Origin: a bacterium
GTDB taxonomy: Bacteria > Patescibacteriota > Minisyncoccia > Phycocordibacterales > Zambryskibacteraceae
DNA length: 44,129 nt
Assembly: GCA_030650605.1 (NCBI GenBank)
Contig: JAUSDP010000038.1
Location: 1-44,129 of the forward strand
Reading direction: 5' to 3'
Of this stretch, positions 32,241 to 39,527 are shown in pieces (position 1 is the stretch's first letter; the number at the start of each line of letters is the position of its first letter). The notes below the pieces were generated by a model. That model was not told where the DNA came from, made no database searches, and was given only the letters and a program-made list of their open reading frames with translations. The translations under genes were made by a program, and so were the position numbers.

Positions 32241-32309
32241 ATCCCGTTAGAAGTCCAATAAATATAATATGATTAATAATATTCAGGCACGTAAGACTTC
32301 TAACGGGAT
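32241..32309. repeat. Palindromic element with 15-bp arms at tyrS start
   Basis: ATCCCGTTAGAAGTC (32241-32255) and its exact inverse (32295-32309) enclose a 39-nt AT-rich loop with a TATAAT. The left arm preceded by ATGA would encode MNPVR, as at 14153 and 15313. The right arm encodes KTSNG and contains the first two bases of the tyrS start codon. This is a Parcubacteria-type palindromic repeat. Confidence 0.8.
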
Positions 32310-33432
32310 GAATGAAGAGATAGAAGAATTACTTACTCATGGGGTGGAAAGGATATATCCGGACAAATCTACACTTGAAAAAGTTTTAATGTCTGGCAAG
32401 AAAATTAGACTTTATTATGGTATTGACCCGACGGGCAGTACTTTACATCTTGGTCACTTAGTCCAGCTTCTTAAGTTAAGGAAGTTTCAGGATCTTGGTC
32501 ATGAGGTGATAATTTTGATTGGCGATTTTACAGCGCAAATCGGAGATCCAACAGACAAGCAGGCAACCAGAAAACCACTTACTCACAAACAAGTGCTAGA
32601 GAATGCCAAAAAATATAAAAAACAGATTGGCAAAATTTTGGATTTAAAAAAATCAAATATTCGTTTTGTTCATAATGAAAAATGGACAAACAAACTCACT
32701 CCAGAAGACATGTTGGAATTAGCCTCTCACTTTACAGTTTCTAATCTACTCACACGGGACATGTTTCAAGAAAGAATAAAAGCTGGCCGAGAAGTTTATA
32801 TGCATGAATTTCTCTATCCTATTTTTCAGGCATATGACGCTGTGACATTGGATGTTGATTTGCAAATTGGTGGCAATGACCAAATGTTTAACATGCTTGC
32901 TGGTCGTGACTTAATGAAAAGAAAAAAACACAAGGAAATGTTTGTTTTAACCACAAAATTATTAATAGACCCAACTGGTAAAAAAATGGGAAAGACTGAA
33001 GGGAATATGATAACCCTAAATGACTCAGCCAATGATATGTTTGGTAAAATAATGAGTTGGTCTGATAGTATGATTGCTTTAGGTTTTGAAATCTGCACCA
33101 ACCTAGATCTTGGCGATTTCACAAACGAGAAACCCCGCGACCAAAAAATAAAACTTGCTCATGAAATCGTTTCTATTTATCATGGAGATGAAGCTGCCAA
33201 AGAAGCAGAAAATAATTTTACCGAAACTTTTTCTAAAGGCGGTATCCCGAAAGATATTAAAACGGTAAAGATGAGTAAAGATACTCCGCTTGTCGAAGTT
33301 TTTCTAGAACATAAACTGGTTTCCTCTAAATCAGAATTTAATAGACTAAATAAGGAGGGGGCGATAAAAGAAATAGAAAACGGTGTTTACCGTATTGGTA
33401 AACACCGTTTTCTGAGAATTGAACAGATCTAG
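32308..33432 (+). CDS. tyrS: Tyrosyl-tRNA synthetase
   Basis: The protein (374 aa) is a class I synthetase: YYGIDPTGSTLHLGHLVQLL (HLGH = HIGH), DFTAQIGDPTDKQATR, FLYPIFQAYDAV, LQIGGNDQMFNMLAGR and the KMSKS loop as GKKMGKTEGNMITL. A C-terminal S4-like RNA-binding domain (about 315-374, LVEVFLEHKLVSSKSEFNRL) follows. The ATG at 32308 (MNEEIEELL) sits at the end of the palindromic element; an ORF from 32269 would translate the element itself. The last codons form a strong hairpin (33377-33411). The stop overlaps the convergent small gene. Confidence 0.95.
   Translation: MNEEIEELLTHGVERIYPDKSTLEKVLMSGKKIRLYYGIDPTGSTLHLGHLVQLLKLRKFQDLGHEVIILIGDFTAQIGDPTDKQATRKPLTHKQVLENAKKYKKQIGKILDLKKSNIRFVHNEKWTNKLTPEDMLELASHFTVSNLLTRDMFQERIKAGREVYMHEFLYPIFQAYDAVTLDVDLQIGGNDQMFNMLAGRDLMKRKKHKEMFVLTTKLLIDPTGKKMGKTEGNMITLNDSANDMFGKIMSWSDSMIALGFEICTNLDLGDFTNEKPRDQKIKLAHEIVSIYHGDEAAKEAENNFTETFSKGGIPKDIKTVKMSKDTPLVEVFLEHKLVSSKSEFNRLNKEGAIKEIENGVYRIGKHRFLRIEQI
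33377..33411 (+). terminator. Hairpin inside the 3' end of tyrS
   Basis: AAAACGGTGTTTACC (33377-33391), a GTATT loop and the exact inverse (33397-33411) form a 15-bp stem ending in TTTT. It is coding sequence (NGVYRIGKHRF) and could also act as a weak terminator in either direction between convergent genes. Confidence 0.5.
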
Positions 33433-33602
33433 ATCGGATTAACGTCGTCGAACGGCTCCTCCTCTTCCTCCTCTTCCTCCACTAAATCATCGACACTCTC
33501 AGCTTCATCTAGTGGATTGGCTAATGGGTCAATCTTTTTTTTCTCTACATCGATAATATCCTCGTCAAGCTCATCTTCGTTTTTAAGAATGTCGTCGTCC
33601 AT
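33429..33602 (-). CDS. Small highly acidic protein
   Basis: This 57-aa ORF reads MDDDILKNEDELDEDIIDVE, KKKIDPLANPLDEAESVDD and LVEEEEEEEEPFDDVNPI. About half of its residues are Asp or Glu. The frame, clean ATG start and position after ruvC on the same strand (47-nt gap) support a real gene. Its TAG stop overlaps the tyrS stop head-on (CTAG, 33429-33432). Small acidic proteins of this sort are common and uncharacterised in CPR genomes; nucleic-acid mimicry or a role as an RNAP-delta-like tail is speculative. Confidence 0.65.
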   Translation of the reverse strand: MDDDILKNEDELDEDIIDVEKKKIDPLANPLDEAESVDDLVEEEEEEEEPFDDVNPI

Positions 33603-33649
33603 AGTGTAAATAATCTAATTACTTCTAATTTCGAATGCACTTATTTGTA

Positions 33650-34141
33650 TCAGATACTCTTTTTTGTTGCAAGGTGAGTAATCCCCACCGCAATGGCATC
33701 TATTTCATCATCAAGTCTTTTAGATGATTTTTGGGGTAAAGTGACTAATTTCTTAACCATTATTTCCATCTGAATTTTATCCGCCTTACCGTAACCCGTT
33801 ACAGCTATTTTTATAGTCTGTGGGCCATATTCGACAATTTTCATACCCACCCTGGCAGCTTCATATATGATAATACCTCTTGCTTCCGCTACCCCAATGG
33901 CACTTGTGGTGTTGGTGTTAAAAAAGAGGGTTTCTATGGCAAGAGTTTCTGGGTGCCATTTTTTAATCACATCTTTTATTCTTCTACCTATAAAGAGGAG
34001 TCGCTCTGGCCGCGCTTTTTTTGAATCAGTTTCAAGACATTGCGAAAACAAAAGTTTCGGCCCATCTTGTTCGAGTTTCATAACGGCCAAACCAATACGG
34101 CCAAACCCCGGGTCAATAGCAAGCACTATTTCAGGTTGCAT
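33650..34141 (-). CDS. ruvC: Holliday junction resolvase RuvC
   Basis: The protein (163 aa) has an RNase H-like fold: VLAIDPGFGRIGLAV (first catalytic Asp), LAIETLFFNTNTTSAIGVAEARG (catalytic Glu, DNA-binding loop), GYGKADKIQM, and the final acidic pair in RLDDEIDAIAVGITH. It cuts four-way junctions. The start ATG at 34141 lies 11 nt inside the end of yebC, so translation is coupled. The ruvB-EEP-yebC-ruvC order on one strand suggests a recombination operon. No ruvA is in the window. Confidence 0.95.
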   Translation of the reverse strand: MQPEIVLAIDPGFGRIGLAVMKLEQDGPKLLFSQCLETDSKKARPERLLFIGRRIKDVIKKWHPETLAIETLFFNTNTTSAIGVAEARGIIIYEAARVGMKIVEYGPQTIKIAVTGYGKADKIQMEIMVKKLVTLPQKSSKRLDDEIDAIAVGITHLATKKSI

Positions 34142-34667
34142 TGGTATAGACATCCTGGACTTCGTCATTATCTTCAAGTTCTTCGATTAATGCTTCCAAC
34201 TTTTTTTCTTCATCTTCTGACAGTTGGATAGTTGTTGTTGGTTTCAAATCATCGGTCGCAGATTCTTTTTTAAACGCCCACATGGCTGAACCGGGGGTAG
34301 CGAGCGATAAACCATGTTTGGATAAAATAAATTTAACTTCTTGGGCCGCCTTATTTCTATTATCGGTCAGAGCTTCGATTATTAAAGCGGAACCACCGGG
34401 GCCATAAGCTTCGTAAGTGATGGCCTCGAGCACGAGAGAATCGGAACCCGAACCCTTTTTAATTGCGCGTTCAATATTGAGAGCTGGCATATTGTATTCT
34501 CGTGCCTTGTCCATTGCCGCGCGGAGAACAGGGGAAGTAACATCACCTCCTGCTTGTTTGGAAGCGGTTAAAATAAGCTTAGCCATCTTAGAAAAAATCT
34601 TTGACTTAGCCGCATCTGTCGCGGCTTTCTTGTTTTTAATCTTCGACCATTTATTGTGCCCGGACAT
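34131..34667 (-). CDS. yebC: YebC/PmpR-family protein lacking the middle domain
   Basis: The protein (178 aa) starts with MSGHNKWSKIKNKKAATDAA (exact family start). It continues with domain I/II features NIERAIKKGSG, YEAYGPGGSALIIEALTDNR and TPGSAMWAFKKES, then jumps to TTIQLSEDEEKKLEALIEEL and DNDEVQDVYTNA. Standard YebC has about 240 residues; about 60 residues of the inserted alpha/beta domain after the GSAMWAF segment are missing without a frameshift. YebC proteins act as transcription regulators or as translation factors that relieve ribosome stalling. It overlaps ruvC. Confidence 0.93.
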   Translation of the reverse strand: MSGHNKWSKIKNKKAATDAAKSKIFSKMAKLILTASKQAGGDVTSPVLRAAMDKAREYNMPALNIERAIKKGSGSDSLVLEAITYEAYGPGGSALIIEALTDNRNKAAQEVKFILSKHGLSLATPGSAMWAFKKESATDDLKPTTTIQLSEDEEKKLEALIEELEDNDEVQDVYTNAT

Positions 34668-34676
34668 TTCTAGTTC

Positions 34677-35408
34677 TTAATTGAAATCTAATAATAATGG
34701 TAAATGGTCGGATACCTCATCTTTTAAAACCTCGAAATAGTTTACTGTTATACCAGGGGACACCAGTATATAGTCAGCAAATTTTTCTGGTTTTGTATAA
34801 AAACTTGTACGCGTACTTTGGACATCGTACTTCTTGACTAAATTGACCATTCCTTTCTCCACGATAGCCAGACTCTCTGTGTCTGGTCTTAAATTAAAGT
34901 CTCCGCATAGTATTTTAGGTGTATTGAGAGTATCCATGAATTCTTTGATTCGTTGGGACTGTACTATGCGGTCTGGGGTGTCTGTCTTGTCTACTCCATT
35001 CCATAGTCCATGGACATTTAAGATTGAATACGGTTTACCACCCATTCGTATATCAATCCACTGCATGTTTCTAGAATGGTGGCCAGTCTTATTCGAGTAT
35101 TTTGTGTTTGTGTGGATGATGACTTCTCCCTCCCCTAAAATATCAATATCTTTGTGGATAAAAGCCCCGATTCCATAAATATCCTCCACTACCGGTCTAA
35201 AGAACATTTGATGATTAGGTAAAAGTTCTTTTATTTCTGAACATATGTTTCCACTAACCCCATTCTTTTGGTCGTCACTCAGTTTTTCTGTCATGCCGTC
35301 ATACAACTCTTGGAAACAAAAGATATCCATATCTCTATTATTTTTAATAAAATCTAAAAAAGGGTCTCTTACTATGGCTCCCCAAATGTTTAAACTGACT
35401 AATCTCAT
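34677..35408 (-). CDS. Endonuclease/exonuclease/phosphatase-family protein
   Basis: The protein (243 aa) has the EEP fold: MRLVSLNIWGAIVRDPFLDF, DIFCFQELYDGM (metal-binding Glu), SILNVHGLWNG, ILCGDFNLRPDTESL (GDFN) and the final EVSDHLPLLLDF (SDH). The family includes AP endonucleases, DNases and phospholipid or inositol phosphatases. Its short form and lack of a signal peptide do not settle the substrate. Encoded between ruvB (5-nt gap) and yebC (9-nt gap), it might act on DNA, but that is context only. Confidence 0.88.
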   Translation of the reverse strand: MRLVSLNIWGAIVRDPFLDFIKNNRDMDIFCFQELYDGMTEKLSDDQKNGVSGNICSEIKELLPNHQMFFRPVVEDIYGIGAFIHKDIDILGEGEVIIHTNTKYSNKTGHHSRNMQWIDIRMGGKPYSILNVHGLWNGVDKTDTPDRIVQSQRIKEFMDTLNTPKILCGDFNLRPDTESLAIVEKGMVNLVKKYDVQSTRTSFYTKPEKFADYILVSPGITVNYFEVLKDEVSDHLPLLLDFN

Positions 35409-35413
35409 TTCTT

Positions 35414-36445
35414 TTATAGAAGCTTTTTCTGTAAATTAGCCGGAGGAGTTTTGCCGAGGTGAGCGTAGGCGTGGAGAGTGAGCGCTCGGCCGCGTGTCGT
35501 GCGCTCAATGAAGCCAAGTTGCAAGAGGTATGGCTCGTTAAATTCCTCGATCGTCGCTTCTTCTTCCGAAAGTGCGGCCGCCAAGGTTCCAAGGCCAACG
35601 GGGCCACCAGTAAATTTATCAGCGATAATTTCCAAGAGTCTGCGGTCAGAAGGGGATAGTCCTTTATCATCGATACCCAAAAGTTTCAAGGCTAGTTTTA
35701 CCGTCTCTTGATTTAAAGGTCTTGTTTCCACTTGGGCAAAATCACGAGCACGTTTGAGAAAATAATTAGCAGTGCGTGGAGTGAAGCGTGAACGTTTAGC
35801 AATTTCTTTTTCTGCCCCACCTTCTATCTTGACACCGATAATTTTTGCCGACCGGCGTAGGATTTCCGCAATCTCATCCTCGGTGTAGAATTCCAAGCGA
35901 AATACTCCACCCGAGAAACGACTGCGCAAAGGTGAAGAAATCATAGCTACGCGCGTGGTGGCTGCAAGTAAAGTAAAGGGCGGTAGTTCCAATTGAATGG
36001 TGCGCGCCGATGGCCCTTTGCCGATAATAATATCAAGCACCCCGGATTCCATTGCGGGATAGAGAACTTCCTCAATAGTTTTATTTAAACGGTGAATCTC
36101 GTCTATGAAAAGTATGTCACCGGCGGCCAGATTGGTTAAAACAGAAGCAAGATCGCCGACTCTCTCAATAGCCGGTCCCGAGGTAATTTTAATAGACCGC
36201 CCAGTCTCCTTAGCCACTAAGTGTGCGAGAGTAGTCTTGCCGAGGCCAGGGGGACCGTAGAATAGGACGTGTTCTGGAGGAACACCGCGTTCTGTAGCCG
36301 CCTGAATAAGAATTTTAAGGTTATCCTTGACTGCTTTCTGGCCTACATAATCTTGCCAATTTGAAGGCCTAAGCTCATTGTCTAAAAATGAGGCATGCTC
36401 TCCTTCTTCTACTACCATTTTTTCTTTAATTGGCTTACTTGACAT
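35414..36445 (-). CDS. ruvB: Holliday junction helicase RuvB
   Basis: The protein (343 aa) has RuvB length and motifs: LRPSNWQDYVGQ, Walker A YGPPGLGKTTLAHLVA, AGDILFIDEIHRLN (Walker B), ARTIQLELPPFTLLAATTR, SPLRSRFSGGVFRLEFY (Arg finger), FTPRTANYFLKRARDFA and the winged-helix LGFIERTTRGRALT. It drives branch migration with RuvA. It is the first gene of the minus-strand ruvB-EEP-yebC-ruvC series, preceded by a 338-nt gene-free stretch. Confidence 0.97.
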   Translation of the reverse strand: MSSKPIKEKMVVEEGEHASFLDNELRPSNWQDYVGQKAVKDNLKILIQAATERGVPPEHVLFYGPPGLGKTTLAHLVAKETGRSIKITSGPAIERVGDLASVLTNLAAGDILFIDEIHRLNKTIEEVLYPAMESGVLDIIIGKGPSARTIQLELPPFTLLAATTRVAMISSPLRSRFSGGVFRLEFYTEDEIAEILRRSAKIIGVKIEGGAEKEIAKRSRFTPRTANYFLKRARDFAQVETRPLNQETVKLALKLLGIDDKGLSPSDRRLLEIIADKFTGGPVGLGTLAAALSEEEATIEEFNEPYLLQLGFIERTTRGRALTLHAYAHLGKTPPANLQKKLL

Positions 36446-36493
36446 AAAAAATATAATGTGCTAGACTAGTGATGAAAAAATTAGTTCTTATCC

Positions 36494-36575
36494 ATCCCGT
36501 ACGAAACCCATACTTATAACTGTTTAGATGAGAATTATTGTTCATTGACTTATGTTTAGTTGTTTCGTACGGGAT
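36494..36575. repeat. Palindromic element with 14-bp arms
   Basis: ATCCCGTACGAAAC (36494-36507) and its exact inverse (36562-36575) enclose a 54-nt AT-rich loop. The arms share the outer ATCCCGT with the element at tyrS (32241), and the layout is similar. Confidence 0.75.
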
Positions 36576-36748
36576 CCAGACCATAAATCTCTAAGCAACG
36601 TACCTTTCGGGGTGTTTGGACTTTTCTCTAAGGACGCTCTTGGTATCTCTTGTTTCGCTTTGGCGAGATGAAGGTTTCTGAGGCCATCCTTGAAAGATTC
36701 GTTTGGCCCCGCCTTGGCGGGGTGTTGCTTGGAGATTTATGCACTGGA
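36575..36748. ncRNA. Candidate structured RNA between ruvB and pilB/gspE
   Basis: An 18-bp helix (36582-36599 with 36724-36741, one G-T pair) is extended after a 2x2 internal loop by TCCAG/CTGGA (36575-36579 with 36744-36748). Inside lie a GC-rich hairpin CCCCGCC-TT-GGCGGGG (about 36706-36722), GGCC...GGCC around 36673-36700 and ATCTC/GAGAT around 36642-36668. The strand is not certain, and I saw no clear terminator. No ORF of note is present in 36446-36783. I do not recognise the family. Confidence 0.45.
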
Positions 36749-36783
36749 GTCTAGTTTCATTATTCACTAAAAATTTCTCATGG

Positions 36784-38463
36784 CTATATTGACGAGAGGT
36801 CTACCACGCGGTCGAGTTCTTCGAGTGTAGTAATACCCTTAAGTACCTTGATTATGCCATCTTCAACTAGGGTTAAAAGTTTTTGGTCCTTAGCCGCTTC
36901 GCGGATATCGCGTTCAGAAGGATTAGTGATAACTGCTTTCTCTATTTTCCCATTGACAAGAATTGCCTCGTAGACGCCGATTCTACCTTTGAATCCAAGG
37001 CCACTACATTCTGGACAACCCACAGCAGTCCAGACACGTTCTCTTTGAATACCATCAAGATACACTGGATCTGGGATATTTGTTAAAACTTTGTTAACTA
37101 TCTCTTTGTTTTTACCATCGAGAGATATTTCTTTCTTACATACTTGGCAAAGTGTACGTACCAGTCGTTGAGCAATTGAAACGTTTAACGCGGAACTTAT
37201 CACCTTTGGGTTAACACCAAGATCAAGTAGTCGTGGGAAAGAGCCGGCGGCGTTGTTGGTATGAAGAGTGGAAAGTACTAAGTGACCAGTCAGAGCGGCA
37301 TTTATTGCCACCGAGGCAGTTTCATTGTCACGGATTTCTCCCACCATGATTACATCTGGGTCCTGACGTAGAGCACTACGTAAACCTTCAGCAAAGCCGT
37401 ATCCTTTTTCCGTTTCCGCTTGCGTCTGAACAATACCCTCTAGATGATATTCAATTGGATTCTCAATGGTTACCACTTTAATATCGGGTGTGTAAATTTT
37501 CTTCAAGAAAGCGTAGAGTGTCGTAGTTTTACCAGAACCGGTTGGTCCGGTGGTTAGAATCATACCGTTTGGTTTTCTTATTTCTTTCTTAAGAATTTCC
37601 AAGAGTTGAGGATGAATCCCAAGTGTCTCAAGTTCAACAGCAATTGCATCTGGATTAAGAATACGCATTACCACTGATTCGCCGTAAGGGCCAGGTAGCA
37701 GAGAAGTGCGCACTTCAATTTCAGTATCGACTAATTTGATAGAAAATCGGCCGTCCTGCGCCTTCTCTTTGACATTGAGTTTCAACTCGCTTATTAATTT
37801 GATGCGGGACAGTAAAAGTTCGAAGGTTTCGGAATCAAAATGAAGGATGTCAGTCAAGATGCCATCCAACCGATAACGTAAACGCAGATCCTTTTCTTCC
37901 GGCTCAAGATGTACATCGGAAGCCTTTAAACTAATCGCACCGGCCAAAATAATTTCTAGTATTTTTGAAATACGGTAGGCGCGTTTCATCGAAAGGACAT
38001 CCTCGATTAATTTTTTAACATCGCTAAGTGAGGTAACTTTTTTTGTCATTTCGAGGATTTCCTCGTTTGATATATCTAGGGCACCGGACTTTGTTTCCAA
38101 CGAATATGAAAGGTCTGTGTACCTATCCCAAACTTTCTCCAGACTCTGGTGTGAGACCATAAAGACTGTTGGTATGTAACCGCGGTGCTTTAAATCCTCA
38201 ATCGCTTCCACAGTCTTGTCATTTTTGGGCGAGATGACTGCCACGTCAATTTTTTTGTCTGTGATATTGAAGACGGCCAGTTCGGCGGCGCGCGCGTCGA
38301 TTTCTTTAATAACACGCAAAGCGTCGATATTTATAGGATGTGTTGATAGATTAAGATATAGGACGCCATGGTAAGCAGAGAGAGTGGAGGCGAGATCTTC
38401 CTCTTCCTTTTTATGCAGTGCGCGAACGCGTTCGTCCTGTTTTTCTTCATCAAACTTGACCAT
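36784..38463 (-). CDS. PilB/GspE-type secretion ATPase
   Basis: The protein (559 aa) has an N-terminal GspE-N-like domain (to about residue 150). The GspE/PilB motor follows: LKASDVHLEPEEKDLRLRYR, Walker A TTGPTGSGKTTTLYAFLKK, the Asp box VVTIENPIEYHLEG, Walker B QDPDVIMVGEIRDNET and the His box GHLVLSTLHTNNA. The zinc-binding CxxC pair is CQVCKK...CPECSG. These hexamers power type IV pilus extension, which CPR bacteria use for attachment and DNA uptake. No pilM/N/O, pilC or pilin gene adjoins it here. A family start with MVKFDEEKQDE is accepted. Confidence 0.93.
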   Translation of the reverse strand: MVKFDEEKQDERVRALHKKEEEDLASTLSAYHGVLYLNLSTHPINIDALRVIKEIDARAAELAVFNITDKKIDVAVISPKNDKTVEAIEDLKHRGYIPTVFMVSHQSLEKVWDRYTDLSYSLETKSGALDISNEEILEMTKKVTSLSDVKKLIEDVLSMKRAYRISKILEIILAGAISLKASDVHLEPEEKDLRLRYRLDGILTDILHFDSETFELLLSRIKLISELKLNVKEKAQDGRFSIKLVDTEIEVRTSLLPGPYGESVVMRILNPDAIAVELETLGIHPQLLEILKKEIRKPNGMILTTGPTGSGKTTTLYAFLKKIYTPDIKVVTIENPIEYHLEGIVQTQAETEKGYGFAEGLRSALRQDPDVIMVGEIRDNETASVAINAALTGHLVLSTLHTNNAAGSFPRLLDLGVNPKVISSALNVSIAQRLVRTLCQVCKKEISLDGKNKEIVNKVLTNIPDPVYLDGIQRERVWTAVGCPECSGLGFKGRIGVYEAILVNGKIEKAVITNPSERDIREAAKDQKLLTLVEDGIIKVLKGITTLEELDRVVDLSSI

Positions 38464-38475
38464 GGCTATATTCTA

Positions 38476-38502
38476 TAGCTTCTAGCTTATAGGTGCTAGC
38501 TT
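38476..38502. repeat. Solo copy of the four-helix-bundle element's terminal repeat
   Basis: TAGCTTCTAGCTTATAGGTG followed by CTAGCTT matches the right arm at 18480-18506 (inverse) over 27 nt with about three differences. No four-helix-bundle gene is present here. It lies just upstream of the PilB/GspE start. Confidence 0.75.
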
Positions 38503-38533
38503 CTAGCCTTAAAATTCAAACTATTTTGTCAGC

Positions 38534-38563
38534 TTGACTTTCTAACATAATATATGGTATAAT
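38534..38563 (+). promoter_or_regulatory. Strong promoter of the lipoprotein gene
   Basis: TTGACT (38534-38539), an 18-nt spacer and TATAAT (38558-38563) with an upstream TGG form a near-consensus promoter. Transcription would start near 38570 and leave a leader of about 28 nt with a Shine-Dalgarno sequence, unlike the leaderless genes elsewhere. Confidence 0.8.
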
Positions 38564-38597
38564 GCCTGTAGAACCGAAAAATTTTGAGGAGGACGTC

Positions 38598-39008
38598 ATG
38601 AAAAAGTTTTTTGTTTTTTTGATTCTCGTCACGTTAGTGGCGAGCGGATGCGTGGCCATTCCCGTTGGAGGGTCCGGCGGTGGTAGCCGATTATATGTTC
38701 TATATCAGGTCGGGGTTGTGGCGCGCGTGGTGAATAATTGCGCACCACACTTAGAGTTAGAGACCGTTAGTGGAGTTGTGGTTAAAGATCTGCCTTACGG
38801 CAGTTCTACTACAATTCCGTTAATATCACTGCCGCTTAGTGGTAATAGCCGGCAGGTAACACTTACGGTCAAGGGGTACACCGACAAACGGGAGTACCTC
38901 GGGTCAATGACCAAGATTTTTTACGTGAGCACCTACGATGGCTCTCGTGAAGAGGTTTGGGAGGTTGATAGACTCAATCTTCCCCGGGGTCGTGGAGGTT
39001 GTCGGTAG
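38598..39008 (+). CDS. Small lipoprotein of unknown function
   Basis: The protein (136 aa) has a lipoprotein signal peptide (MKKFFVFLILVTLVASGCVA, lipobox VASGC) and then a Gly/Ser-rich spacer and a beta-rich domain (RLYVLYQVGVVARVVNNCAP, VTLTVKGYTDKREY), ending RGRGGCR. The ATG at 38598 is chosen because GAGGAGG lies 7-8 nt upstream and the promoter's -10 box overlaps the alternative ATG at 38562. The gene is a self-contained unit with strong promoter, strong RBS and strong terminator, and it is GC-richer than its neighbours, so transfer from elsewhere is possible. I do not recognise the domain. Confidence 0.85.
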   Translation: MKKFFVFLILVTLVASGCVAIPVGGSGGGSRLYVLYQVGVVARVVNNCAPHLELETVSGVVVKDLPYGSSTTIPLISLPLSGNSRQVTLTVKGYTDKREYLGSMTKIFYVSTYDGSREEVWEVDRLNLPRGRGGCR

Positions 39009-39014
39009 GGCAAA

Positions 39015-39037
39015 GTGTCAAAGGCCGTCTTTGACAC
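39015..39037 (+). other. Hairpin downstream of the lipoprotein gene
   Basis: GTGTCAAAG-GCCGT-CTTTGACAC is a perfect 9-bp stem between the stop codon and the terminator. It may protect the mRNA 3' end. Confidence 0.6.
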
Positions 39038-39039
39038 GA

Positions 39040-39066
39040 GGGCAGGAAGTGATTCCTGCCCTTTTT
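39040..39066 (+). terminator. Rho-independent terminator
   Basis: GGGCAGGAA-GTGA-TTCCTGCCC followed by TTTTT is a textbook terminator ending the lipoprotein transcript. Confidence 0.9.
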
Positions 39067-39080
39067 CATTGCTAAAATGT

Positions 39081-39086
39081 TAAAAT
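39081..39086 (+). promoter_or_regulatory. -10 box 6 nt before the tsaE start
   Basis: TAAAAT with an upstream TG is followed by GCTCTG and ATG, the leaderless arrangement. Confidence 0.5.
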
Positions 39087-39092
39087 GCTCTG

Positions 39093-39527
39093 ATGCGTTA
39101 TATTTCTAAAAATATTGAAGAGACCAAACAAATCGCTCAAAAATTCCTCGATACTGTCGAATGCATAGGCGGGGGCTATGTAGTTGCGCTACAAGGAGAG
39201 TTGGGGTCGGGCAAAACAGCTTTCACTCAAGAGGCTGGAAAAATCTTAGGCGTGATAGAAAGTATGCGTAGCCCCACTTTTGTGATTGAAAAAATATATA
39301 AAATAGATTGGCAGGGTTTTAAAAACTTGATTCATATTGACGCATACCGATTAGAGAAAGCATCAGAACTTCTCCATATTGGTTGGGGGGAAATTATAAA
39401 AGAATCGGAAAATCTAATTTTAATAGAATGGCCGGAGAATGTTGCTAGTATCGTTCCTGAAAATGCTAAACGAATATATTTTAAATTCATTAACGAAAAT
39501 ACCCGGGAAATAAAATATGAAAACTAA
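39093..39527 (+). CDS. tsaE: tRNA t6A biosynthesis ATPase TsaE
   Basis: The protein (144 aa) has Walker A ALQGELGSGKTAFTQEAG, then SMRSPTFVIEKIYKI (the SPTF motif) and HIDAYRLEKASEL, typical of TsaE. It works with TsaD and TsaB in making N6-threonylcarbamoyladenosine at tRNA position 37. Those partners are not in this window. Its end overlaps the polA start by 11 nt, so the two are translationally coupled. Confidence 0.95.
   Translation: MRYISKNIEETKQIAQKFLDTVECIGGGYVVALQGELGSGKTAFTQEAGKILGVIESMRSPTFVIEKIYKIDWQGFKNLIHIDAYRLEKASELLHIGWGEIIKESENLILIEWPENVASIVPENAKRIYFKFINENTREIKYEN

Noticed and set aside
36446-36783. RNase P RNA (GAGAAAAGTCC on the minus strand resembles GAGGAAAGTCC)
   Set aside because: Other core motifs (ACAGRAA, the P4 partner, GGTAA region) are absent, and the closing helix does not fit.
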